Source: Methylobacterium sp. GXS13 (GTDB lineage: Bacteria > Pseudomonadota > Alphaproteobacteria > Rhizobiales > Beijerinckiaceae). From it: DNA of 44,708 bases. A program made the translations under genes and the position numbers. This document shows, piece after piece, positions 7,444 to 15,539 of this stretch. The notes under the pieces were generated by a model. It did no database searches and had not been told where the DNA came from. It saw only the letters and a list, made by a program, of their open reading frames with translations. Position 1 is the stretch's first letter, and the number at the start of each line of letters is the position of its first letter. The DNA is taken from NCBI RefSeq assembly GCF_001455965.1, contig NZ_LKKO01000048.1:1-44708 (forward strand). The letters run 5' to 3'.

Positions 7444-7890
7444 ATGATGAAACAGACCCTCCTCGCCCTCGGCGTCCTCGCCTTCGGCTTGGCCCCGGCG
7501 CTCGCGGCCGATCCCGGCCCTGAGGCCGTGGTCAAGAAGCTCTACGCCGAGCCGCGCCCGAATCACTCGGCCGTCTACACCAAGCGGCTCCAGGGCCTGT
7601 TCGACGCCGACGCCAAGCAGGCCAACGGCGCCACTGGCAGCCTCGATTTCGATTACCGCCTCAACGGCGAGCCCCTGAAGCCCGACACCGTGAAGGCCCT
7701 GACCTTCAAGGAGGCCACCGAGGGCAAGGACCAGGCGAAGGTCACGGTGGAGCGGAAGGGCGGGGACGGCTCGAAATCCATCGTCTTCGACCTCGTGCGC
7801 GAGGACGGGGCCTGGCGGGTGTCGGACGCCCACGCGATCGGCGATCGCAAGTGGCAGCTCACCACCATCCTGAAGGGCGAGGCGCAATAA
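7444..7890 (+). CDS. Exported protein, DUF3828-like
   Basis: 148 residues from ATG 7444 (the next codon, ATG 7447, is an equal choice). A signal peptide is clear: KQTLLALGVLAFGLAPALA followed by ADPG, with cleavage expected after ALA. The mature part has a helical opening (EAVVKKLYAEP), then alternating strands ending in FDLVREDGAWRVSDAH. That ending is common in NTF2-like/DUF3828 periplasmic proteins. No catalytic residue can be named. The stop is 58 bp before glyS, so some read-through into glyS is possible. Confidence 0.7.
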   Translation: MMKQTLLALGVLAFGLAPALAADPGPEAVVKKLYAEPRPNHSAVYTKRLQGLFDADAKQANGATGSLDFDYRLNGEPLKPDTVKALTFKEATEGKDQAKVTVERKGGDGSKSIVFDLVREDGAWRVSDAHAIGDRKWQLTTILKGEAQ

Positions 7891-7948
7891 ATCCGGCCCC
7901 GGCCGTTCGACCCTCGACAGGCCTGCGGCGCGGCGATATGGCCGCGCC

Positions 7949-10132
7949 ATGCCCGACCTCCTGCTCGAACTCCGCTCGGAAGAGATCCCCGCCCGCATGC
8001 AGCGGCGCGCGGCGGAGGATCTGAAGAAGCTCGTCACCGATGCGCTGGTCGAGCGCGGCTTCCTGTACGAGGGCGCCAAGGCGTTCTCGACGCCGCGCCG
8101 GCTGGCGCTGCACATCGCCGGCCTGCCCGCCCGGGGCGAGGCGGTGCGCGAGGAGCGCCGGGGCCCGCGGGTCGGCGCCCCCGAGGCCGCCATCCAGGGG
8201 TTCCTGAAGGGCGCCGGCCTGACGAGCCTGGATGAGGCCAAGAGAATCACCGACCCGAAGAAGGGCGAGTTCTACCTCGCGGTGATCGAACGGCCTGGCC
8301 GCGCGACCCTGGACGTGCTTGCCGAGCTTCTGCCCGACATCATCAAAAATTTCCCCTGGCCGAAGGCGATGCGCTGGGGCGCGGCCTCGGCCCAGCCCGG
8401 CGCCCTGCGCTGGGTACGCCCGCTGCTATCGATCGTCGCGACCTTCGGGCCGGAGACCGAGACCCCCGAAGTCGTGCCGTTCGCGGTCGGCGGCATCGCG
8501 GCCGGCACAGTAACCTACGGCCACCGGTTCCTGGCGCCGGGGCCGATCGAGGTCCGCCGGTTCGACGACTACATCCAGGCCCTGGAGCGCGCGAAGGTCA
8601 TCCTCGACGCCGACCGGCGCAAGGACGTGATCCTGCACGATGCCCGCGACCTTGCCTTCGCGCGCGGCCTCGACCTCGTGGAGGACGAGGGCCTGCTGGA
8701 GGAGGTGGCCGGCCTGGTCGAATGGCCGGTGGTGCTCATGGGCTCCTTCGACGCGGCCTTCCTCGACATCCCGGCCGAGGCGATCCGGGCGACGATCCGG
8801 GCGAACCAGAAGTGCTTCGTGCTGCGCAAATCCGGCTCGGAGGATCTGGCCCCCGCCTTCATCCTGGTTTCGAACCTTTTGGCCTCGGATGGCGGCCAGG
8901 CGATCACGGCCGGCAACGAGCGGGTAGTGCGGGCGCGCCTCTCGGACGCGAAATTCTTCTGGGAAACCGACAAGGCGATCCGCCTGGAAGACCGCCTGCC
9001 TAAGCTCGACAGCATCGTCTTTCACGAAAAACTCGGCACCCAGGGCGAGCGGATCACCCGCATCGCCGCCCTGGCGAAAGAGCTGGCGCCCCTGGTTGGG
9101 GCCGACCCGGCTTTGGCCGAGCGCGCCGCCCGCCTCGCCAAAGCGGACCTCGTCACTGAAATGGTCGGCGAATTCCCGGAGCTTCAGGGCCTGATGGGCC
9201 GGAAATATGCCGCGCTCCAGGGCGAGCACGGAAGCGTCTGCGCGGCCATCGAGGAGCATTACAAGCCGGTCGGCCCCTCCGACCGGGTGCCGAGCGATCC
9301 CGTCTCGATCGCGGTAGCACTGGCCGACAAGCTCGACACGCTGGTGGGCTTTTGGGCGATCGACGAGAAGCCGACGGGGAGCAAGGACCCGTATGCGCTG
9401 CGGCGGGCGGCCTTGGGGGTGATTCGGTACGTGCTTAACGGCAAACGTTCCAACCTCGTCAAAATCCTGGACGCACATGCCGAGCTCATCGGCGATTCAA
9501 TAAAGAAAGCCCATCTCGCAAATGCTGGCGACGGGGTCGCATCGTTTGGGCATGGATTTGTATCGGTTGCTTGGGATGGGCGCCAAGTCCGATCATCGAG
9601 CCTCGATCTCCTCTCCTTTTTTGCCGACCGCCTCAAAGTCTACCTGCGCGACCAGGGCGCCCGGTACGACCTGATCGACGCGGTCTTCGCGCTGCCCGGC
9701 CAGGACGACCTGCTGATGGTGGTGCGTCGGGTTGAGGCCTTGCAGGCGTTCCTAGAGACCGAGGACGGCAGGAACCTGCTCGCGGGCTACAAGCGCGCCT
9801 CGAACATCCTGCGGATCGAGGAGAAGAAGGACGGCCGCGCCTACGATGCCGCGCCCGATGCCGCGCTTGCGGCGTCCGGCGAGCTGGCCGAGCGGGCGCT
9901 CGCCGAGGCCCTGGCGGGCGCCGCCGCGACGGCATCGCGAGCCATCGCGAACGAGGACTTCGCCGGCGCGATGCGGGCGCTCTCGACCCTGCGCGTACCG
10001 GTCGACGCCTTCTTCCAGGACGTGACCGTCAACGCGCCCGCCCCGAAGCTGCGCGAGAACCGCCTGCTGCTGCTCAACGCGCTCCGCGCCGCGACCCGCG
10101 CGGTGGCGGATTTCTCGAAGATCGAGGGGTAG
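7949..10132 (+). CDS. glyS: Glycyl-tRNA synthetase beta subunit
   Basis: 727 residues, in the normal range for GlyS. The start PDLLLELRSEEIPARMQRRA is the classic GlyS N-terminus. An HD-like central region has DLVTEMVGEFPELQGLMG and ADKLDTLVGFWAIDEKPTGS. The end is a DALR-type anticodon-binding domain with RVPVDAFFQDVTVNAPAPK. It recognises tRNA-Gly and completes the alpha2-beta2 enzyme with GlyQ. One stretch, about residues 505-555 (9460-9620), is clearly lower in GC (66 of 120 bases are G or C at 9481-9600 by hand count) and its sequence looks unlike the rest. It bridges RYVLNGKR and LSFFADRLKVYLRDQGAR and may be a recombined or fast-evolving linker. The frame stays intact. Confidence 0.96.
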   Translation: MPDLLLELRSEEIPARMQRRAAEDLKKLVTDALVERGFLYEGAKAFSTPRRLALHIAGLPARGEAVREERRGPRVGAPEAAIQGFLKGAGLTSLDEAKRITDPKKGEFYLAVIERPGRATLDVLAELLPDIIKNFPWPKAMRWGAASAQPGALRWVRPLLSIVATFGPETETPEVVPFAVGGIAAGTVTYGHRFLAPGPIEVRRFDDYIQALERAKVILDADRRKDVILHDARDLAFARGLDLVEDEGLLEEVAGLVEWPVVLMGSFDAAFLDIPAEAIRATIRANQKCFVLRKSGSEDLAPAFILVSNLLASDGGQAITAGNERVVRARLSDAKFFWETDKAIRLEDRLPKLDSIVFHEKLGTQGERITRIAALAKELAPLVGADPALAERAARLAKADLVTEMVGEFPELQGLMGRKYAALQGEHGSVCAAIEEHYKPVGPSDRVPSDPVSIAVALADKLDTLVGFWAIDEKPTGSKDPYALRRAALGVIRYVLNGKRSNLVKILDAHAELIGDSIKKAHLANAGDGVASFGHGFVSVAWDGRQVRSSSLDLLSFFADRLKVYLRDQGARYDLIDAVFALPGQDDLLMVVRRVEALQAFLETEDGRNLLAGYKRASNILRIEEKKDGRAYDAAPDAALAASGELAERALAEALAGAAATASRAIANEDFAGAMRALSTLRVPVDAFFQDVTVNAPAPKLRENRLLLLNALRAATRAVADFSKIEG

Positions 10133-10135
10133 CTC

Positions 10136-10345
10136 CCCCCTCTCCCCGCACGCGGGAGGAGGCCCGCACGGACCTCGTCGTCCGTGCGGGAAGCGCAGGC
10201 GCAGCCGGAGCGGCGGTGAGGGGGCGGCTCAGGAAGGGCCTCTCCGGAACCGCCCCCTCACCCTCGGCTGCCGCCTCGCTCCGGCGACGACGAGGTCGCC
10301 GGAGCCCTCTCCCCGCAGGCGGGGCGAGGGAATGCACGGCCACCG
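10136..10345. repeat. Family-2 intergenic palindromic element between glyS and otnC
   Basis: It contains several strong hairpins. CCCGCACGGAC (10163-10173) pairs with GTCCGTGCGGG (10180-10190) around a 6-nt loop, and GCTCCGGCGAC (10278-10288) pairs with GTCGCCGGAGC (10295-10305) around a 6-nt loop. A GAGGGGGCGG/CCGCCCCCTC pair spans the middle. The edges carry CCTCTCCCCGC blocks like those near 13655 and 33830. It sits between convergent genes, where it could stop transcription from both sides. Confidence 0.75.
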
Positions 10346-10357
10346 CTCCTTCACCCC

Positions 10358-11038
10358 TCATCCGTGATCATGCCCCGCATGATCCTCCACCTCCGGCAGG
10401 GTCAGCCCGAAATGGCTGACGAGATCCGCCACCTGCCCGGGGCTGAGCTGCCGCGGGTTGAGGTTGCGAAGGAGCAAGTAAAGCTTGGCGGTCTCCTCCA
10501 GCTCCTCGGTGGCGAAGACCGCACCCTCCAGGCTGTCGCCGGCGACCACCGGGCCGTGATTGGCCAGCAGCACCGAGCTGTATTTGCCGGCGAGCCCCCG
10601 GATCGCGTCCGCCACCGCGGGATCGCCCGGGCGGTAATACGGCACCAGCGCGGTGCCGCCGGTGCGCATCAGGTAGTAGGGTGTCAGCGGCGGCAGAACC
10701 TGGCGCGGGTCGATCTCCGGCAGCATCGAGACCGCCACCGCGTGGGTCGAGTGCAGGTGGACGATCGCCTTGGCCCCGCCCCGGCTCTCGTAGAGCGCCG
10801 TATGCAGCGGGATCTCTTTCGTCGGCTTGTCGCCGGAGATCAGCCGGCCGTCCGCGTCCAGCCGCGAGATCCGGGCCGGGTCGAGGAAGCCCAGCGACGC
10901 GTTGGTCGGCGTCACCAGCCAGCCGCCGTCGGGCAGGCGCAGCGAGATGTTGCCCGACGAGCCCGGGGTCAGGCCGCGCTCGAACAGCGAGCGGCCGTAG
11001 CGGCAGATGTCTTCACGCAGCCGGCTCTCATCGCTCAT
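10358..11038 (-). CDS. otnC: 3-oxo-tetronate 4-phosphate decarboxylase (class II aldolase fold)
   Basis: 226 residues. It is an AraD/FucA-like class II aldolase: GLTPGSSGNISLRLPDG (phosphate-binding loop), catalytic-type E75 in TKEIPLH, metal ligands H94 and H96 in VHLHSTHAV, and H161 in LLANHGPV. In the threonate/erythronate pathway OtnC splits 3-oxo-tetronate 4-phosphate to dihydroxyacetone phosphate and CO2 in the cytoplasm. The assignment over other class II aldolases rests on the linked otnI, otnK, ltnD and denD genes. Its start overlaps the stop of the LacI-type gene by 4 bp (ATGA), so the two are cotranscribed and probably translationally coupled. The C-terminus ends in a short His-rich tail (HAGHDHG). 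Confidence 0.88.
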   Translation of the reverse strand: MSDESRLREDICRYGRSLFERGLTPGSSGNISLRLPDGGWLVTPTNASLGFLDPARISRLDADGRLISGDKPTKEIPLHTALYESRGGAKAIVHLHSTHAVAVSMLPEIDPRQVLPPLTPYYLMRTGGTALVPYYRPGDPAVADAIRGLAGKYSSVLLANHGPVVAGDSLEGAVFATEELEETAKLYLLLRNLNPRQLSPGQVADLVSHFGLTLPEVEDHAGHDHG

Positions 11039-12042
11039 GCGGTCGCTCCCTCGATCAGCTCGAATCCGAGATCGATTCGTTTGGGACTTTCACCCAGCAG
11101 GCAGGCGGCCGCCTGCCTGCCGATTTCCAGGCGCGGGGTGCGCACCGTCGACAGGGGCTGGGGCATCGCCGCCGCGAAGTCGAGCCCGTTGAAGCCGAAC
11201 AGCGCGATCCGCCCCGGTACGCTCAAGCCCGCCGACAGGCAGGCGAAATAGCCGCCGAGCGCCATGTCGTCGTTGGAGAAATACACGGCGTCGAGGTCCG
11301 GGTGGCGCGCCAGCAGCACCTCCAGCCCGGCCCGGCCGGAACCGGGCGAAGACGGCCCGGGCCGGATCTCTCTGCCGTGGAGCGACAAGCCGGCCTCGCC
11401 CAAGGCGGCCTCGAACCCGGCGAGGCGCTTGCCGGCGCGCAGGTCCACCTGCAGGTCGTGGCCGAGATAGGCGATGCGCCGGTATCCGCGTGCCACCAGG
11501 TGCCGGGCGCTCGCCGCCCCCACCGCCCGGTTGGAGAAACCGACCACGGCATCGATCCCCGCGCCGTCCGTGTCGATCATCTCGACAACGCGCACGCCCC
11601 CGGCCCTTGCCAGGGCCACCGTCGCGGGATTGTGCTCCAGCCCGGTGAGCAGCAGCGCGGCCGGGCGCCAGGACAAGAGCGCGGCGGCCAGCGCCTCCTC
11701 CCGGTCGGGATCGTAGTCGCTCACCCCGATCACGCAGCGGATACCCACGGCATCCAGGGCGCCGGTCAACCCGCGCAGCAAGTCGGGGAAGACGACGTTG
11801 GCGAGCGACGGCACGATCACCCCGGCGAGCTGCGCACTCGCCCCCGGTCCCGCGAGGCTCCCGGCGAGACGGTTCGGCACGTAGCCGAGCCGGGCCACGG
11901 CCTCCGCCACCCGTTCCCGGGCGCGCTTCGAAGAGGAGCCGTGGTTGCGCAGGACCCGCGAGACCGTGCTCTCACCGACCCCCGCCTCGCGGGCGACGTC
12001 GGTGAGCGTCACGAGCCGCCCCGGCGGCTGGAATTCGTCCAT
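11035..12042 (-). CDS. LacI-family regulator of the tetronate locus
   Basis: 335 residues from the ATG at 12042-12040. An upstream ATG at 12093 would add 17 unlikely residues. The N-terminal helix-turn-helix is LTDVAREAGVGESTVSRVL, followed by the hinge region SSSKRARERVAEAVARLGYV and PNRLAGSLAG. The rest is a periplasmic-binding-like sensor domain, with LAGVIVPSLANVVFPDLLRG and DAVYFSNDDMALGG. It is predicted to repress the divergent transporter-ltnD-otnI-otnK-denD unit and its own lacI-otnC unit by binding the palindrome at 12205-12220. The inducer would be a tetronate or pathway intermediate (inferred). Confidence 0.92.
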   Translation of the reverse strand: MDEFQPPGRLVTLTDVAREAGVGESTVSRVLRNHGSSSKRARERVAEAVARLGYVPNRLAGSLAGPGASAQLAGVIVPSLANVVFPDLLRGLTGALDAVGIRCVIGVSDYDPDREEALAAALLSWRPAALLLTGLEHNPATVALARAGGVRVVEMIDTDGAGIDAVVGFSNRAVGAASARHLVARGYRRIAYLGHDLQVDLRAGKRLAGFEAALGEAGLSLHGREIRPGPSSPGSGRAGLEVLLARHPDLDAVYFSNDDMALGGYFACLSAGLSVPGRIALFGFNGLDFAAAMPQPLSTVRTPRLEIGRQAAACLLGESPKRIDLGFELIEGATA

Positions 12043-12151
12043 CTCCCGGCCTTTTCGTGCCTCTCCCGCTCCTCCCACCCACGCCCTCATCACGAGGCGG
12101 CTTCGCCGCGCCTCAAGATGAGGGGGGTGGATAAGAGGCCGGTCTCGCGCA

Positions 12152-12160
12152 TGGCAGCGC
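12152..12160. promoter_or_regulatory. Possible auxiliary half-operator
   Basis: TGGCAGCGC at 12152-12160 repeats the left half of the main palindrome (TGGCAGCGC at 12206-12214) exactly 54 bp away, about five helical turns. The right half is degenerate. It could support looping by a tetrameric LacI-type repressor. Confidence 0.3.
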
Positions 12161-12185
12161 CTTACAGCTCGCCATAGCGTCCTGC

Positions 12186-12191
12186 ATTATA
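12186..12191 (-). promoter_or_regulatory. Candidate -10 box of the lacI-otnC promoter
   Basis: The plus strand reads ATTATA, so the minus strand has a consensus TATAAT. The LacI-type palindrome lies just upstream, over the -35 region for the leftward promoter, which fits autoregulation. No good -35 box at 17 bp was found. Confidence 0.35.
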
Positions 12192-12204
12192 CCGCACAAC
12201 CGGA

Positions 12205-12220
12205 TTGGCAGCGCTGCCAA
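12205..12220. promoter_or_regulatory. Palindromic operator, probable LacI-family site
   Basis: TTGGCAGCGCTGCCAA is a perfect 16-bp palindrome centred on CG. This is the usual form of LacI/GalR operators. It lies in the 272-bp gap between the divergent regulator and transporter genes, 95 bp before the transporter ATG. No other copy was seen in the window. Confidence 0.7.
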
Positions 12221-12314
12221 AAGTCGCTACAGCCCCCGCCAGCGCCGCCGGAACGAGCGGTGAAGACCATTCCTCGCCCGCCTTTCGACGCGGCGCGGAC
12301 CAGGGAGAACGCCG

Positions 12315-13634
12315 ATGTCGGTTCAAGCCGCCCCGCTGCGGGGCGCGGCCCTCGCGGACGAAAAGACCTTCGTCGACCGGACCTACGGCAAGGTGTTCTG
12401 GCGCCTCGTGCCGTTCCTGATGCTCTGCTACGTGGTGGCGTATCTCGACCGGGTGAATGTCGGCTTCGCCAAGTTGCAGATGTCCCAGGAGCTCAAGTTC
12501 TCCGAGACGGTCTACGGCCTCGGCGCGGGCATTTTCTTTCTGGGCTACTTCCTGTTCGAGGTACCGTCGAACGTGATCCTGCACCGGGTCGGCGCCCGGG
12601 TCTGGATCGCCCGGATCATGATCACCTGGGGGCTGATCTCCGGGGCGTTCCTATTCGTGAACTCGGAATGGAGCTTCTACGGGATGCGCTTCCTGCTCGG
12701 CCTGGCCGAGGCGGGCTTCTACCCGGGCGTGATCCTGTACACGACGCAGTGGTTCCCGGCCCATCGCCGGGCCAAGGTGATCGCGGTGTTCATGGCCGCG
12801 ATTCCGATCTCCGGCATCTTCGGCAACCCGCTCTCCGGCTGGATCATGGACGCGTTCAACGGCGCCCAGGGCCTGTCCGGCTGGCAGTGGATGTTCCTGA
12901 TCGAGGCCGTGCCGGCGGTGCTGATCGGCGTCGCGGTGTTCCTCTATCTCGACAACCGCCCCTCCGAGGCCAAGTGGCTGACCGACGCGGAGAAGCAGGT
13001 CCTCGAGCGCGACATCGCCGCCGACAACCACGGCAAGGAATCCAGCCCGCACTCCATCGCCACCGTGTTCCGCAACGGCCGCGTGTGGTTCATGAGCCTG
13101 ATCTACTTCGCCTTCGTCACCGGTCAGTACGGCCTGACCTTCTGGCTGCCGACGATCGTCAAGGCGTCCGGCGTGCAGGGCAACCTCAATATCGGCTTGA
13201 TCAGCGCGATCCCGTTCCTGTGCGCGGCCGTCGTGATGATCCTGCTGGGCCTCTCCGCCGACCGGATGCGCGAGCGCCGCTGGCACCTGATCATCCCGGC
13301 GCTCGTCGGCGCCGTCGGCTTCGTCGTCTCGGCGAGCGCGGGCTCGACCACGATCGCCGTGGCGGCGCTCTCGGTGGCGGCGGCCGGCGTGCTGACCTGC
13401 TCGCCCCTGTTCTGGTCCCTGCCCACCGCCTTCCTGAGCGGCGCGGGGGCGGCGGCCGGCATCGCGCTGATCAACTCGGTGGGCAACCTCGCGGGCTTCG
13501 TCAGCCCCTACGTGATCGGGGCTTTGCGCGACGCCACCGGCAGCACCGCGGCCGGCATGTACGCGCTGGCGGTCATGCTGGTGGTCGGCTCGGCCTGCGT
13601 GTTCGTCACCCCGGCCAAGATGGTCAACCGCTGA
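12315..13634 (+). CDS. MFS transporter, anion:cation symporter (ACS) type
   Basis: 439 residues with about twelve membrane spans. The N-terminal segment LVPFLMLCYVVAYLDRVNVG and the following GAGIFFLGYFLFEVPSNVIL are signatures of the ACS family (tartrate, glucarate, phthalate, nicotinate carriers). The loop motif HRVGARVWIARIMITWG also fits. Its place at the head of the threonate/erythronate genes, under the probable LacI operator, suggests proton-coupled uptake of L-threonate, D-erythronate or a related sugar acid. The start is the ATG at 12315 behind a GGGAG ribosome site. 193 bp with a hairpin element separate it from ltnD. Confidence 0.9.
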   Translation: MSVQAAPLRGAALADEKTFVDRTYGKVFWRLVPFLMLCYVVAYLDRVNVGFAKLQMSQELKFSETVYGLGAGIFFLGYFLFEVPSNVILHRVGARVWIARIMITWGLISGAFLFVNSEWSFYGMRFLLGLAEAGFYPGVILYTTQWFPAHRRAKVIAVFMAAIPISGIFGNPLSGWIMDAFNGAQGLSGWQWMFLIEAVPAVLIGVAVFLYLDNRPSEAKWLTDAEKQVLERDIAADNHGKESSPHSIATVFRNGRVWFMSLIYFAFVTGQYGLTFWLPTIVKASGVQGNLNIGLISAIPFLCAAVVMILLGLSADRMRERRWHLIIPALVGAVGFVVSASAGSTTIAVAALSVAAAGVLTCSPLFWSLPTAFLSGAGAAAGIALINSVGNLAGFVSPYVIGALRDATGSTAAGMYALAVMLVVGSACVFVTPAKMVNR

Positions 13635-13654
13635 GGCGGGTATGCCTCGACGCC

Positions 13655-13770
13655 CTCTCCTCCCTCTTGCGGGGAGGAGCCGGAGGTGGGGGTGGTGCCG
13701 GATAGGGCTCAGCGGTCCCTTCTGAGCCACCCCCACCCCTGACCCCTCCCCGCAAGGGGGAGAGGAAAAC
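13655..13770. repeat. Family-2 intergenic palindromic element inside the tetronate operon
   Basis: The left edge reads CCTCTCCTCCCTCTTGCGGG and the right edge CCTCCCCGCAAGGGGGAGAGG, facing each other across a GGTGGGGGTGG/CCACCCCCACC pair, so the whole element can fold on itself. It lies between the transporter gene and ltnD, where it could reduce read-through or protect the upstream mRNA. A short odd palindrome GTGTTTCAAACAC follows at 13774-13786. Confidence 0.75.
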
Positions 13771-13827
13771 GCGGTGTTTCAAACACGTGCTGCCGAGTCT
13801 GTAACCTTCAAAGCAGGAGCCAACCCG

Positions 13828-14742
13828 ATGGTCACCACCCCGCAGACAGGCCGCGCCGCGGTGATCGGCCTCGGCTCCATGGGCTCCGGCATGGCGGGCT
13901 CGCTGCTGCGGGCCGGCTTCTCCGTCGCTGCCTGCGACGTGAACCCGGAGGTCGTCGCCCGTTTCCGGGATGCGGGCGGGATTGCGGCGGCCAATCCGGC
14001 CGAGGCGGCGCAGGGCGCCGACGTGGTGGTGAGCGTGGTCGTCAACGCCGCTCAGACCGAGGCGGTGCTGTTCGGCGAAAACGGCGCCGCCGCGGCGATG
14101 CCCGAGGGCGCCGTGTTCGTCTCGTCGGCGACCATGGACCCTGCCGTCGCCCGCACGCTGGCGGCCCGTCTGGAGGCCACCGGCCGGCACTATCTCGACG
14201 CCCCGATGAGCGGCGGCGCCGCCCGCGCGGCCGATGGCGGGCTGACCTTCCTGGCCTCGGGCTCGCCGGCTGCCTTCGCCAAGGCCCGGCCCGCCCTCGA
14301 TGCCATGGCCGGCACGCTCTACGAGCTCGGCGACGAAGCCGGCCAAGGCGCGGCCTTCAAGATGATCAACCAGCTGCTGGCCGGGGTCCATATCGCGGCC
14401 GCCTGCGAGGCGATGAGCTTTGCCGCCAAGCAGGGCCTCGACCTGGCCCGCGTCTACGAGGTGATCACCAAGTCGGCGGGCAATTCCTGGATGTTCGAGA
14501 ACCGGGTGCCCCACATCCTCGACGCGGACTACGCGCCGAAGAGCGCGGTCGACATCTTCGTCAAGGATCTCGGCATCGTGCAGGACATGGCCCGGGCGGA
14601 GAAGTACCCGGTCCCGGTGGCCGCGGCGGCGCTCCAGATGTTCCTGATGGCGTCCGGCGCCGGCATGGGCCGGGACGACGATGCCTCCGTGGCGCGGCTC
14701 TACGCGCAGGTCTCGGGCGCCAAGCTGCCCGGTCAGGCTTAG
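13828..14742 (+). CDS. ltnD: L-threonate dehydrogenase (beta-hydroxyacid dehydrogenase family)
   Basis: 304 residues from ATG 13828, behind a GCAGGAGC ribosome site; the frame is open to 13774 but lacks such a site. N-terminal Rossmann motif VIGLGSMGSGMAGSLLRAG, substrate-binding DAPMSGGAARA, and catalytic K178 with N182 in GQGAAFKMINQLLAG mark a beta-hydroxyacid dehydrogenase. LtnD oxidises L-threonate to 2-oxo-tetronate with NAD+. The specific call rests on the neighbouring otnI-otnK-denD and otnC genes; other family members (tartronate semialdehyde reductase, 3-hydroxyisobutyrate dehydrogenase) share the motifs. 14 bp separate it from otnI. Confidence 0.88.
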   Translation: MVTTPQTGRAAVIGLGSMGSGMAGSLLRAGFSVAACDVNPEVVARFRDAGGIAAANPAEAAQGADVVVSVVVNAAQTEAVLFGENGAAAAMPEGAVFVSSATMDPAVARTLAARLEATGRHYLDAPMSGGAARAADGGLTFLASGSPAAFAKARPALDAMAGTLYELGDEAGQGAAFKMINQLLAGVHIAAACEAMSFAAKQGLDLARVYEVITKSAGNSWMFENRVPHILDADYAPKSAVDIFVKDLGIVQDMARAEKYPVPVAAAALQMFLMASGAGMGRDDDASVARLYAQVSGAKLPGQA

Positions 14743-14756
14743 GGAGTCCGAAGAAA

Positions 14757-15539
14757 ATGCCGCGCTTTGCCGCCAATCTCAGCCTGATGTTCAACGAGGT
14801 GCCGTTCCTCGACCGCTACGATGCGGCGGCGCGCGCCGGGTTCGACGCCGTCGAGTTCCTGTTCCCCTACGAGCACCCGCCCGAGGCCATCGCCGAGCGG
14901 CTTCGGGTAAACGGCCTGACCCAGGCCCTGTTCAACCTGCCGCCGGGGGATTTCGCCAAGGGCGAGCGCGGCTTGGCGGCATTGCCTGAACGGTTGGATG
15001 AGCTGAAGGCCGGCGTCGATACGGCGCTCCGCTACGCCGAGGCGACCGGCGTCGCCCGGCTGCACCTGATGGCGGGGCTCGCCCCGCACGATGACCCCAA
15101 AGCCGCCGAGGCCTATCGCCGGGCGGTGGCCTGGACGGCGGAGCGCCTGGGCGAGGCCGGCCTCGACCTCGTGCTTGAGCCGATCAACAGCCGCAACATG
15201 CCGGGCTACTTCCTGAACGATTTCGGCCGGGCCGCGGATCTCATCCGCGCGCTGGCGCTGCCGAACCTGAAGCTGCAGTTCGACCTCTACCATTGCCAGA
15301 TCCTGCACGGCGACGTGACCATGCGGCTGCGCGCGCTGATGCCGATCGTCGGCCATGTCCAGACCGCGAGCGTGCCCGAGCGGCACGAGCCCGGCACCGG
15401 CGAGATGGACGACGCGTTCCTGTTCGACGAGCTGGACCGGCTCGGCTACGCCGGCTTCGTCGGCTGCGAGTACATCCCGGCCGCCGACACCGTGGCCGGC
15501 CTCGGCTGGCTCGCCGCCTACAGAGGGAGAGTCCGATGA
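14757..15539 (+). CDS. otnI: 2-oxo-tetronate isomerase (hydroxypyruvate isomerase-like)
   Basis: 260 residues. The start FAANLSLMFNEVPFLDRYDA and later DAVEFLFPYEHPPEAIAERL, DLVLEPINSRNMPGYFLND and LQFDLYHCQILHGDVTMRL are typical of the Hyi/OtnI TIM-barrel isomerases. Acidic and histidine metal ligands (E of LEPIN, D and H of FDLYH, E of GCEY) are present. In this pathway OtnI moves the keto group from C2 to C3 of the oxo-tetronate. Its stop overlaps the otnK start by 4 bp (ATGA), showing translational coupling. Confidence 0.9.
   Translation: MPRFAANLSLMFNEVPFLDRYDAAARAGFDAVEFLFPYEHPPEAIAERLRVNGLTQALFNLPPGDFAKGERGLAALPERLDELKAGVDTALRYAEATGVARLHLMAGLAPHDDPKAAEAYRRAVAWTAERLGEAGLDLVLEPINSRNMPGYFLNDFGRAADLIRALALPNLKLQFDLYHCQILHGDVTMRLRALMPIVGHVQTASVPERHEPGTGEMDDAFLFDELDRLGYAGFVGCEYIPAADTVAGLGWLAAYRGRVR

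Noticed and set aside
8426..9478. Long minus-strand open frame over glyS
   Set aside because: A shadow of glyS: no recognisable motifs, while the plus strand is a full GlyS.
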